Of a DNA stretch of 64,000 nucleotides, positions 24,181 through 35,600 are shown one piece after another. The position numbers and the translations under genes were made by a program. The DNA comes from Limanda limanda (Eukaryota > Chordata > Actinopteri > Pleuronectiformes > Pleuronectidae): assembly GCF_963576545.1 (NCBI RefSeq), contig NC_083648.1, positions 16,381,436 through 16,445,435 of the forward strand. The letters are read 5' to 3'. The notes below the pieces were generated by a model. It had not been told where the DNA came from. It ran no database searches and was given only the letters and a program-made list of their open reading frames with translations. Within the stretch, counting starts at the first letter, position 1. The number at the start of each line of letters is the position of its first letter.

Positions 24181-27100
24181 TCACCATCCTCTTCTCTTTT
24201 TTGTACTTTTTCCCTCCTCTCCACAGTCACTTCCCTCCTTTCGAATCCTTCTGTTGTGCCTCTTCACTGGCCCACTCAGTGAAACTAATCGACAGTAAGC
24301 CATCACTCAGAGCACTCTGCATTTCATTGTTGGTTATCCAAGACGTTCTCCCTCCCTCACTCCCCCGCTCCCTCCCTCATTGCACTGTAAATCAACAAAT
24401 GAATCATAACAAGTAGAAGAGGCAGACAACAGAAAAAAACAAATAGGTTTTTATTATTGAGTGCAATTCTGGAAGGCAGGCAGAATGACTTTCTCTCAGC
24501 GCTATTCGGTATTTCCTTATAGTGAATGCCAGGAGCTCTATTAGCAAACAATTAACTTTTTGTGACTCCGCAGGTATCACTTTAGCTTTTGCATCGAAAA
24601 CTGCCACAGCTGAGAGAAAAACATAATCAGGGCTAAAATGATGATTATTGTTTCTGTGAATCTGCAATGCAACGCAAATATGTATTTCTGATCCTGTCAT
24701 CTGCCTTAAATGGCATCAAAACGCTCATATCTCTGCCAGATGAATGCTTTGATAAGCTGAAGGTTCGTGTGTGGGATGTTTGACTGATTATACTCTTCAA
24801 TCTGATATGTTTTTTATCTTTGACAGTTATTTTACGCTTTGCGTCTTGGGCCTTCAATCTGTGATGCACTGTAGACTTTTTGTCTCTTGAGTTTAAATCT
24901 TGTTTATCATATACTGAAGGTAGGGTTGCTAATTTGTTGAAATACTCTCCACGACATCTTAACAATCCACAGATAGTCGTCTTGAAAAAAAAAAGAAAGC
25001 ATAAAAAACTGGTGTCTGTGGCACTACCAGGTTTGTAATAAACACGACCCACAATTTCCTTCAAACTAAATGAAATTATACACGTAATGTAATTATATTC
25101 TTGTGCACCTTCAATAACTCACCTGTGCGTGACTGAAGTGTAAAGTCGGCTTTGAGAAGATGTCAGGCAGTGTGCGTTCATGTGTTTTGATGAGAACGAC
25201 GATAGGAGGCGGTGGAATGTATCAGCTGCAGTTTAGCCTGCTTTTGTTAGCTTTTCAATTATTACCAGTTAGCTGTAACAGACAGACGAGCAGGGAATGG
25301 TGCTCAGTTTGGGACATGCACAACTTCTAAGATTTGTTGTCACTCTCTGTAAAAACTCTAGCCGCCCACCCTCAATAGTCTCTACAGGATTCTCCCGCTC
25401 ATCAGATTCACACAAATTAGATACCTGCAGAGTTTTATCTCACGCTCACGAGGTAATAAAATACCATCACCGATCATTAGCTTCCTACCGCACTGTACCT
25501 TCCTCTCAGGCGTCTTTCTTTCTCTTTGATTAGATGTGTTTCTTCTTTCAGCCACAGATGAAGTTTTTTTTTCATCTCTACATGTGATTATTTGCTCAGT
25601 AGTTTTTGTCCATAACCATCTATTCTACAAACGGACTCAAGTAACCCAAACAACCCATTTCTCATACGCCTATAGACTCTGCCCTGCCACTTGCAAAATG
25701 TTTGATGCCAATTAAACGCAGTGGCTTTGTTTCCCTCCTTGGTTTGTTTTGATGCAGTCAGCACCAGGCGGGGAATATGAGGGAGTTGTATGTCGCAGAG
25801 CAATTATGGCCTGTCTGTATTTCACAATGTGTTGTTCCAAAAAGAAAAGCAACCGCAGAATTGTCTTGATGGGATTGTGGGTAAAGACAAATTAAATCAA
25901 AATCTCTGTAAACTAATTGTCTTCACAACTGGGGGACATTTTATGGCTCGTGGTTGGGGGAGATCAGAGTTTATGGCCCCTTTAATGAGTTGTTAAGAAG
26001 AAAAAGGACACGACAACAGCGGCAATAAAAAAACAACCGCACTGGCTGCAAATCTCACTGTACAGGTTGGGAGGGTCCGGGGAGAGAGTGAGTGGGAAGA
26101 ATTTATGTTCTGGAAATGACCCAGTGGTCAGCTCCAACCTAGTTTTGCTTAAAGTGCAGGACTTGTGCAGCAGTCAATATGCCTAATTGCTCTGGTATTG
26201 CTAACTGCATCTTACACTTAAGCACTGGGACTGTAAAAGTCAGAACTGATGCTCATAGTACTTATTGACCTGATGTAATGATTTTGTCCCTCTCCTCTCA
26301 CGGGCGTTGGAGTTTCTTAGGCTTAATGTGCTGCTGATGCAGTTGGAGGAAGGAAATAAGTATTTACACTCAAATTGTTTGTAAATGTATGTATTTTGTT
26401 TTAATTACTAATCAAATGGTTAATTGGAGCAGGGAGGGTAAAACCAAACTGAGTATTGGTTGTGATACCAATACAATGAGCTGAAATTTGGTTAAATGCT
26501 CTGTGGAGATTAGAGGAACTGCCTATATTGGAGAGAAGGGTGATAATTTGGGTCGGATGCTGCTACAAATAACCTTTTTAACCCGTTAACATAACATAAC
26601 ATGTTTATGGCTTTGGCTAGTTGTGCTTGTTCCCCGCAGGCCTAGCAGTTCTCAGAATGCAAGAAGTGTCACTTGTCATTTGGGATCTGTTGTGCATGGA
26701 AGCAAACTGCATGCTCTCATCTGTGCACCCATTATCTAATTCTGTGGGAAACAATGTAAAATGTCAAATTGATCTTGTAAATGTCTTGTCATCTGTGTAG
26801 AGGTGTTGCAGTCATTTATGTCCCTCTCTGACTGCAAACTGTGACCTATAAAAATTATCTTGGGGATAGTTTCAGGCACACCAGTTACTTGGCTTGAACT
26901 TGTCCATAACATTTACTCATGCCATGGTAGATCCGCCACACATAATTAACTCCTCCAAGGCTTGGGCATTGCGATGCCATCAATTAATGTTAGAAGTGTG
27001 ATATAATGCGATTCACTGTTCACCACTGAAGCAATTATCACCTCCTAACCGAGCGGAATGGCTCTGAATCTTCACTTTTAATCCTCAGACCGCTTTTACT

Positions 27101-27689
27101 GTTAAACTAACAGCATCATAAACACTCTCCCAAACGGACACATCACTGTAAGAGACAAATTGAGAATGAGATGATTTGTTTTAACTGCCTCATTAGAGGA
27201 ACCAACAATACAAGTTTAATCGTTTAATATTGTGATGCCCGCCATGTCGTTGGGGGGACTAGATTTTCCTATTTGTGTGCTGTGTAATCTTTCTGTGAGA
27301 TAATGAAAAACATTTTAAATTCTGAAATGAACATGCAGTTAATTAACAATAGTTGATCGCAAACCAGTAGTACTGCTTCTTGCTCTGGTAACGAAGCTGG
27401 AAATGGAGTGGGAAAGATCCTATGGGCATTATCCCTGAGCTACATTTTTAGACACCAGTACCAGATTATATTGAGAGAAGACAACAGTGAAGGTGATAAA
27501 CATGGTGTTAAACAAGGATCTTGCAGTTTCCAAACACAATTGTTGGAAACTCTCTAATTAGAAAACAAGTTTGCTTTTGTCATTCTCATTATGTCACTCA
27601 AGCTTGTCAGGGATTTATTGGGATCTGAGTACTCTTTAAGTTATTATCATTCTTATCATTATTTAAATGTATTCTTTAGGTTCTATGTC

Positions 27690-27800
27690 TTTAATTCACA
27701 GGACAGTGTTAGGGGTGAAAGGGGGAGAGAGCAGGGAAGACATGCAGCACGGGGCGGGTTAGTAAAACCAAACCTACTGTCGCTGTTGGAGGCCTCCCCT
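27690..27800 (-). mobile_element. tRNA-derived SINE-like repeat, copy 2 (partial)
   Basis: GGGGGAGAGAGCAGGGAAGA (27720-27739) and CATGCAGCACGGGGC, followed by CCTACTGTCGCTGTTGGAGG, match the same repeat type as the copies near 10.2 kb and 53.6 kb. The tRNA-like head is truncated. Boundaries are approximate. Confidence 0.5.
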
Positions 27801-27804
27801 CATG

Positions 27805-29855
27805 CTTTATCATTATTATTATTACATATTTATTTTATTTGATAGTTGACGACAGCAGCAACAAACGTGCTGTATTTAGCCCTTTCTTTTTTTTCCTACG
27901 ACCATTTTATCATGTGCAATGCTCTTTGCAAACAGTCAGGAAACACAAGGTTAATAAAAAACAAAGGTCACCAGCCAGAATCCATTCAGAGGCGCTGCAA
28001 CTACGCATTGTACACATCAGCACAATGCACAATTCTCATGTTCTTACCCAAAATTTTCCTCTACTGGTATCTTTCTCCCTTTGTTGTTCCCTGTCTTTTA
28101 TTTTTTCTGCTATTGAGGAGGGGCTTCACTTTGAGGTGTGTAACAAAAGCAAATTTGTGGGGATGCATCTCTGCTCCAACTCTCTGTACATGAGAAGAAT
28201 AGAGGCTCCTCAGATCAGAACTACTATTTGAACATTTCTGATCTGTGGCGTGTATTGTCTCTAATAGAAATTCAATTTAATACTTTTGATAGGAAAATGA
28301 ATTGACGGGCATTGTGAGGTCCTATGGGCAGCAGTGTACTCTTCTTAAAGGAAGTGATAGTAATTACATCCCTTTTTCCTACCCAATCTTCCTTCTGTCT
28401 CTCTTCCACTATTATCTCTCCCCCTCTCACCACACTCACCCTTCTGCCTCCAGTACAGCGTCCTCTCATCTTCTCTTTCCCCTTTCAACTCTTATCTCTT
28501 GGTTAACCCTTTTTTCCCCCCTCGGTTCATTCAAAGTGTTGGCTCCCATTTCACGTTGCGTCCCCGCTTCCTCTGTTTCCACATTCCGCTGATACAGTAC
28601 ATCCATCTTTATGATCTACTTTTGTCTCTGGTGTTGATGCAACAGCGGCACAGTGTGCACAGTCGCACAAACTGTGCCAACAAGCCACCCATTAATGTAG
28701 AGCTCTAGTTTTCTGAGGATGATGTACAATTTCCTCTTGTGTTTGTATTGGTGCACATACTGGTACATTGTCAGAGGGGTTTCCTTTATTGTTACTTGTT
28801 GGTGTTATGACCCTTGTCATGGTCTAAGCATAGTCTATAGAAGGATCATTCCATTCCACTGCAACATCACTGTAATCAAATAAATTCTACTAGGCAGTTA
28901 ATATGACATGACTTATGGCAATCGATGCATAACACGAGTTGTCAATGTCCCCACAGTTAAAATGTTTCACGAGCGTCTGTCACAAGAGACCACACAATAT
29001 TTTGATCTCACTTCCGAGGTGGACAAGCTTACGCTCCCAAGCAGTAATTTGATTTACCGGAAATCTTGTTTCTGGATTTCTCTGTTCATATTACTGTCAT
29101 ATCAGATTTTTATCCAGTGCTTTACTAGATCCCCTTTTAGACTCTTTCTCCAGCTAAATAAATTAGTCCTCCCTAATGTACAGTCTAAAGTTGTAATGGC
29201 TGCACAAGTTCCTCAGGAAAAAGCCAGAGACTCTATGCATATTGTAGCCAGTGACACTTGTAACCTTATTAAACGAGGAGCTGCTCCAAAAATGCTTTAT
29301 CATGAACAATGCTGGTGGTGGTGACGACAATGATGGCAATGTCTCTCTGAATTTCACTCAGGCTACATCAATACTAATACGTTTTAGTTTCCAAATGGTT
29401 TTTCAAAACCGAAACATCAAAAACGACCTCTGTCCACAAAAGCAATTTAGCTCTGCATTAGTAATGTTCTTTGTCTATAGTTACACACCTGAAAACATGC
29501 ATCATGTGATCATTCATGTACACTGGGCATGAGAGTATCAATATTAACAGGAAATAGATTGTCTACTTGGTTGCATTCCTAGAGCAAATAGTACTCATAT
29601 AATGGTGAAATGAAAGACGAAGGATTTGTTTTCTTGAGGTGAAAGATTTTGCCTTCACCACTGGAAGTAGAGTCGGGACCGATAAGAACCAATCAGGAAG
29701 CAAATCCATGTGTTTTCACATTTTTGAGTATTTTGCCCTTCAAGACTACAGCGCCCCCCCTAGAGTCAGCGGTGTTTCCAAACTTCTCCTTTTCAGCCGC
29801 TCAACAACTCTGGGAGAAATCCTAATGACTTTGAGACTTCATCCAGCACCACCAT
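27805..29855. other. Intron between SINE scrap and transposon nest
   Basis: A pyrimidine-rich stretch (28370-28510) and several overlapping open frames up to 138 codons (28908-29324). None has domain-like sequence, conserved-looking codon use or splice sites. No repeat recognised. Confidence 0.45.
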
Positions 29856-29866
29856 ATTATCAGATG

Positions 29867-30540
29867 TAGGGGTGCAGCGATTAGTCGACGTCATCGACAA
29901 AAATCGATGACCAAAATAGTCGCCGACGAATTTACTAGTCGATGAATCGTTGGTGACGTCATAGCGCGTGTTTCTCGTGCCGCGCAGCGGAACTAAACGG
30001 CGTTTTACCGGAGGTGCTGATGGAAGTAGTTGAGGAGTGAGCCATCTCGCTCCCTTCCTATCTCTGAAAGTCGCGCATGTGCAATAGCGACAAAACATGG
30101 ACCAATGTCGGCGTCCGCTGCCGCGCGCAGTCGCGCACCAGGACGTAAAAAGTTCGGGAGAACATCACTCTTAACAGCCCGAAAAAACCTAGCTGCAGTA
30201 TCTGCACAGCGGACCTGCTCTCCATGGAAGCATGACACACGCATGTGAGGAGGAGGAGTCACGTGTGACTTCGTAACGGAGACGATGCGGACTCGCCTCT
30301 GTCAGATGTTATATATACACGTATATACCTGCGCGCAGGATTCTAGCATCCATTACAAAAATATGGTTTAAACTTTTTTTTAACGAGTTTAAAAGCAAAA
30401 TATTATCCTATTGCCTGACAAACGTCTTGTTTTAATCAAAATGATTTTTTTTTTTTTTTTATTAATGTTATTTTCCCTGTCCTTTTTTGTTAACACGAAA
30501 AATGGATACTTGAATTTTAAGTTATTTTTAGTACCAGCAC
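29867..30540 (+). mobile_element. Outer hAT copy, left part (arm A)
   Basis: This starts TAGGGGTGCAGCGATTAG and carries subterminal TAGTCGA/TCGAC words. A GC- and CpG-rich stretch follows (about 29955-30300), then an AT-rich tail ending with ACCAGCAC (30533-30540), where the inner copy entered. It is nearly identical to the reverse complement of 30904-31557, with only a few mismatches per hundred bases by eye, so both copies are fairly young. The open frame on the minus strand at 30005-30262 shows no BED zinc finger, catalytic or dimerisation motif of a hAT transposase. Confidence 0.88.
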
Positions 30541-31557
30541 TAGGGCTGCAACTAACGACTATTCTGATAGTCGATTAGTCACCGATTATTGAAACGATTA
30601 ATCGACTAATCGGATTATGAATGACACAAATTCTCAATAGCTGTTATTTAGCAAGCAGCTTTTAAATTTAGCTTGAGGTTGTTCAAGGCATGTGATGACT
30701 GAAAATAAAGACAATAAAGATAGATACTTCATTATAAAAAATGTCTTTTAATAAACTTTGCTGCATATAAGGGTACTGTTGACACAAAAGTAAAGAAAAA
30801 TCAAGTTTTTGTCCATTTAAAACCAAGGACAGGCAAAGTGCTAATAAAAAAAATTAATTTAAATTTAAGTTTCTCTTTTTACTGTGAACCAAGAACAGGC
30901 CAAGTGCTGGTACTAAAAATAAATTAAAAATCAATTAATAAAAACATCAACAAACGAAACTACAGTCTTCTTCTGACTAAATCATTTTGATTAAAACAAG
31001 ACGTTTGTCAGGCAATAGGATAACATTTCGCTTTTAAACTCGTTAATAAAAAGTTTAAACCATATTTTTGTAATGGATGCTAGAATCCTGCGCACAGGTA
31101 TATACGTGTATATATAACATCTGACAGAGGCGAGTCCGCATCGTCTCCGTTACGAAGTCACACGTGACTCCTCCTCACATGCACGTGTCATGCTTCCATG
31201 GAGAGCAGGTCCTCTGTACAGATACTGCAGGTAGTTTTTCCTCGGGCTGTTAAGAGTGAAGTTTTCCCGAACTTTTTACTTCCTGGTGCGCGACTGCGCG
31301 CGGCAGCGGACGCCGACATTGGTCCATGTTTCGTCGCTATTGCACATGCCCGACTTTCAGAGATAGGAAGGGAGCGAGATGGCTCACTCCTCAGCTACTT
31401 CCATCAGCACCTCCGGTAAAACGCCGTTTAGTTCCGCTGCGCGGCACGAGAAACACGCGCTATGACGTCACCAACGAATCATCGACGAGTAAATTCGTCA
31501 GCGACTGTTTTGGTCATCGATTTTTGTCGACGACGTCGACTAATCGTTGCACCCCTA
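30541..31557 (-). mobile_element. Inner hAT copy, complete, inserted in opposite orientation
   Basis: This runs from TAGGGCTGCAACTAACGAC (30541) to ...CGTTGCACCCCTA (31557), flanked by the 8-bp direct repeat ACCAGCAC (30533-30540 and 31558-31565). Reverse-complemented, it matches the outer element end to end. The same ACCAGCAC lies inside it (as GTGCTGGT, 30904-30911), so the insertion point is roughly 670 bases into the host copy. Its length is 1017 bases. It encodes no recognisable protein. The minus sign is relative to the outer copy, whose left end is taken as the A end. Confidence 0.9.
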
Positions 31558-31732
31558 ACCAGCACTTGGCCTGTTCTTGGTTCACAGTAAAAAGGGAAAC
31601 TTAAATTTAAATTAATATTTTTTATTAAGACTTTGCCTGTCCTTGGTTTTAAATGGACAAAAACTTGATTTTTCTTTGCTTTTGTGTCAACAGTACCCTT
31701 ATATGCAGCAAAGTTTATTAAAAGACATTTTT

Positions 31733-32444
31733 TTTTTTTTTTTTTTTTTAAATATGTTTATTATTTTCCAGAATGAAAAAGGAACACAGGACAAACAAAA
31801 AAGAAAAGGATAAGAAAAAAAAAAAACTCCCACCCCAAACTAACAAATAAACTAAAAAGCATGAACAAGATCAGCACATCCTAGTAAAGAATTAACAGAA
31901 GCCACAGTCATGACAATAAATTAAACAAGATACACACAGCAGGCGTTTCACAATGATCCATACTTTAGTCCTTTCCTTGAAACAGTTGCAGTACAGGGTC
32001 CCACATCCTATCAAATATGTCTCCCCTGTCTTCATTATGAAGTCTCAGTCGCTCCAGGTGAAGCATATTTGCCATTTCTCTCAACCACTGATCGCACGTG
32101 GGTGCAATGTCAGACTTCCACCCACGAAGAATTATCTTCTTCGCGATCACAGTTCCAAATAGGATAGCTTTTTTCTCATATTTATTGGCAGAAGACAAAG
32201 GGGTGGTTGCCCCGAGAATGGCTACAAATGGATCCGGCTCCCAACATTTCCCATAAGCCGTAGAGAAGCAGTGAAAAATACTTTTTCAGTATGTGTACAG
32301 TTTACTGCATAACCAAAAAGAATGCGTTAAGTTACCAGTCATAGACTTGCATCTGTTACAAATGGGTGAAACATCAGGAAAGAAACTGTGCAGTTTTTCT
32401 CTGGAATAATAGAGCCTATGCACCGTCTTAAACTGAATAAGGCG
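31733..32444 (-). mobile_element. 5'-truncated L1/Tx1-clade LINE, 3' end of ORF2
   Basis: This is flanked by a 13-bp direct repeat AAAAGACATTTTT (31720-31732 and 32445-32457) and begins on the plus strand with a poly-T run, that is, a poly-A tail on the minus strand. The minus-strand frame starting at the right edge reads RLIQFKTVHRLYYSREKLH, a phrase typical of the end of L1/Tx1 ORF2, followed by CNRCK...H....C, the C-terminal cysteine-histidine motif. It continues to ILRGWKSDIAPT and ends in a stop at 31965. One internal stop (TGA, where Trp is expected after KLYTY) breaks it at about 32290. Only about 160 of the more than 1000 residues of ORF2 remain, with no reverse-transcriptase or endonuclease core. 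It is a dead-on-arrival copy. Confidence 0.85.
31965..32444 (-). pseudogene. LINE ORF2 C-terminal remnant with one internal stop
   Basis: This is the coding part of the truncated LINE. The reading frame is open from the truncation point at 32444 to the stop at 31965, apart from a single nonsense codon near 32290. The downstream piece has Met at 32198 and 77 residues. The motif order CxxC...H....C followed by a GWKSDIAPT-like segment matches the end of L1/Tx1 retrotransposon ORF2 proteins. It has no function of its own. Confidence 0.8.
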
Positions 32445-32661
32445 AAAAGACATTTTTGTTAATGAAGTATCAATCTTTATTGTCTTTATTTTCAGTCATC
32501 ACATGCCTTGAACAACCTCAAGCTAAATTTAAAAGCTGCTTGCTAAATAATAGCAATTGAGAATTTGTGTCATTCATAATCCGATTAGTCGATTAATCGT
32601 TTCAATAATCGGTGACTAATCGACTATCAGAATAGTCGTTAGTTGCAGCCCTAATCAGATG

Positions 32662-35600
32662 TTATCATAATGACTGTGAACACTGTAAACTTCACACCTA
32701 CTAAACATCAGGCTGTTAGTCATACGGGGGATGTTTTTATGCTGACATAAGCATTTCGCTATGCCTAACAATAGCTTCACAGAGTGGTTAGCGTGGCTGT
32801 AGTTTCTGTTGTCCTTCAGTTTCAGAGGTGATCTTATGGACAGTTGCTGCATAGTATATTTTTTTAACAGGGCCGGCTTTGTGTAGTCAACCACTGCAGC
32901 CTTTTTTTTCTTTTATTACAAACTTGTCTCGATTTTTGTTTCATTCCCGGGGCTCAGTACCAGCATGTCAAGGATGAATACCTTAAATGCATCACTAATG
33001 GCTTTATGCTACATGTCATGAAAGCCATTTTGGAAATAGCCCATTTCCATGCTTTGATGTGTGCTCTTTCCGCAGAACGGTTCTTATATTAGACTCCCTT
33101 TAAAAAAAGTCACAGCTCTGCTGCCTCTACCACCACCCAATTTGTTTGGGATAAATGTAAGACCTTGAGCCAGAAATTGAACCTGCCATCCATGAGTAAA
33201 CTGTGTTAACTGTTGGCCGCTGTTAGACTTACTGAAGACATCTTTGAATGTAAATGAAATGCTACGTGAGCCTGATGGATTAATATGTATTTGCACTGCC
33301 GAGTGCAAGCACGCGAGAATGAGGAATGTCTTCAGTTATGCTCATTTTTATAGTCTGTTTTATAGTCACCTCAGCACCTCAGTCTAATATGCTCTTGCTT
33401 TTGAAGAGTCTATTTATGAGATTGTTTCAGTTCATTTCATGTCTGCTTCTGGGTGGAAATTAAATCCAAAGAGAGCTGCAGGTATAAGGAGGAAGCTGTG
33501 CTGTGACTACGACGAGTGTGTGTGTGTGTGTGTGTGTGTGTTATTGGGCTTCAATTTCCACCATTATAGTTTAAATATTCCAGGTGTAAAGACACCTAAA
33601 CACAAGTCGAGGACGGAGCGCCGCTCTCGTCTATCCACTTTCCAGCAGAGCAGAGTCACACTGTGTGCTGCAGTGCTTTCCGTCTCCTGCATGAGCATGA
33701 GATGAGGCTCCATGTATGAATAATGTCTCCCCTAGTGATTCCATTACTCCCTATATTTCACTCCCTGCTCTGTCCCAGCATGGTAAGAATCCCATCGAGA
33801 GTGATTAGCACGTCTCTGTCAGTGAATTGAAGGCAAATGCGAAAGAGTAATGTAGAAGTAATTACACGGTTGTTCTCTGAAATGACTTTGGGGAACTTTT
33901 TTCCTTATTTAGCATCAGATAAACAAGAGAAGGAGAGTTGCCGACCTCATGACAAGGTTGATCCCCTTTGTGATAGTTAATCCATTAGTCGAGTGTTAAT
34001 CATGCTCTCCTCTTGACTTAACGGCCCTGTGCTGTTAACTCTGACTACATCACAACTTAAAACACAGACAATCACATAGGCATCAATTCATTTCCCGCAG
34101 ACATTCTTCATTCTTTATTGCTTAAAAGAAAACGTGTCCTTCGCAGAGGGCTTGCACTCATTTCCTCTCTTACTTTGACCTTATTTCTTACACAAGCTGG
34201 GAAGAAAAGAGAATAGTAGGACAACTACTCAAATTTGTCCAAAAAGATGAAAATTAAACAGTGAGAGGGTTCATAGGGACAGTTTGATGCATTTTAAATC
34301 ACCGCCAGCTGGACATGTCATCTGCTCATTGGCATGAGACAAAACGTTTTCCTTCAGTGGACTGAAAGTTTAAGTTGATCATCCCAGCTTCCTGCACAGA
34401 GCGACACTTGTACACTCAGTATGTGTGCATGTGTCTGTGCGAGTGCGTGTGTACAGCAAAGTGCAAGCACAGGCACTTGCACACATATGGTTGTTCAAAG
34501 GGCTCTGCATTTGTGAGGTCCTGCTGTGAGAAGAGGGGAGGGAAGATGTTTAATTTGCGATGTCAGTAATTATGTGTGATCTGATCTGTGTTAATCTCAA
34601 TCTCATCCTCCAGACTTCTCAGTCACATTTGTGGCATGGTGGTGAGATTCTGTATTTTGTGGGAGCAGCAATACAGAGAGAGGCAAAGAGAGAAAAATAA
34701 ATAAACAATGCAAAGCCACTATAGCAAAGGGTGATGGTGCTAGAGGAAGAGTGGAGATTACACCTCAGAACCATATTGAACAAAGTTGTCTGGGCTACTG
34801 AGACCCTGTTGTTTTTCCAAAATAAGTCAAGGTGTCAGAGCTTTGCTGCAAATACCTGATTCAGTGCTTCACTGTGGTGTATGTGTACACCGCCCTGTCA
34901 AACACATTTGGAGATGTAGCCACTGGTTCGGAGACATGTGAGTCTACACCCAACAGAGAGTTGGTAGAGACGAGGAGTGTCTTCTCTTCCCTTCTTGCCC
35001 TTTCTAAAAGCAAGACAATCATGAATGTAAACCTTTACAACAACAATCAATATATTTTTCCACAGTCTTCAACCTCTGGCTTCCATTAGTGCTCCCGTCA
35101 TCTGTAAAAACGTTTGAGATAAATCAAAATGACAACGTAATGTTTCGAAAAGTGGAGGTTTCCTTGCCCTCTGTTTTCTCTTCGTCCGCCCTGTTGTGAC
35201 TCAGCACATTTCGACAGGAGTTACAGCAAAACATGTGAATCCCAGTAACAATCCTTAAAATCAGGAGGCCATTTGTTTTAAATCTTCAGAAATGTGTTGA
35301 GGAAAAGTGGTACAGAGTATCTGCTTCGGATTTTTAGTCTAACTGAGGCAGAGGGAAAGGAGGCCAAGAGTGTTTCCAACAGTTAATTTCAATGCAATTC
35401 TGGTCCGTGCTTACTGTGTGCCTCTGACCACGTCTCTACTCTGACCTCCTCCTATTTAGTTTTGAGTCCTGCCCATGTAAATCTCCCAGAAGCAGGTGGA
35501 CATAGTTAGCATCACTAAATAAAGGATGTTCTCTTGCCCACACAAATTCTCTATTTTCACATGGAGCACACTCTCATTGGGCATGGCTGAAGTTTTGGTT

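Larger units (their letters stand above)
18640..27685. other. Unremarkable intron, 18.6-27.7 kb
   Basis: Apart from microsatellites and C runs already listed, I see only small features. These are a GAGGAATA triplication at 20578-20600, an ATTATTAAAATAATTATTAA stretch at about 22050-22085, and a 139-codon minus-strand frame at 24645-25064 without recognisable domains. Confidence 0.5.
31566..32653 (+). mobile_element. Outer hAT copy, right part (arm B'), split by a LINE
   Basis: This continues the outer copy directly after the second ACCAGCAC (TTGGCCTGTTCTTGG...) and ends ...AGTTGCAGCCCTA. It matches the reverse complement of 30541-30903 except where the LINE fragment 31733-32444 interrupts it. 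The last 100 bases carry several ATTAGTCGA/TCGACTAAT/CGATTAATCG words, the same vocabulary as the left end. In hAT elements such subterminal repeats are transposase-binding sites (family knowledge). Confidence 0.88.
29859..32661. mobile_element. Nested hAT-type transposon complex with LINE insertion
   Basis: The full insertion is bounded by the perfect 8-bp direct repeat ATCAGATG (29859-29866 and 32654-32661). Its ends are TAGGGGTGCAGC (left, 29867) and, reading inward from the right, TAGGGCTGCAAC (ending 32653). Short terminal repeats of the TAGGG-TGCA type with 8-bp duplications are hallmarks of hAT transposons. The interior holds three layers: an outer copy, an inner copy of the same element inverted at 30541-31557, and a LINE fragment at 31733-32444. 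Removing the later insertions leaves an outer element of about 1037 bases, close to the 1017 bases of the inner copy. No transposase domain is visible, so it is non-autonomous. Confidence 0.9.

Noticed and set aside
24645..25064. 139-codon minus-strand frame with a basic stretch
   Set aside because: Nothing recognisable; includes a translated poly-A/T run. Considered a transposase remnant but no motif supports it.
28908..29324. 138-codon plus-strand frame
   Set aside because: No domain similarity, no splice sites and no compositional sign of coding.
30005..30262. Minus-strand frame in hAT arm A, with a similar plus-strand frame at 31198-31419 in the inner copy
   Set aside because: The two match only because the arms are the same element inverted. 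No BED finger, catalytic or dimerisation motif, so not a transposase.
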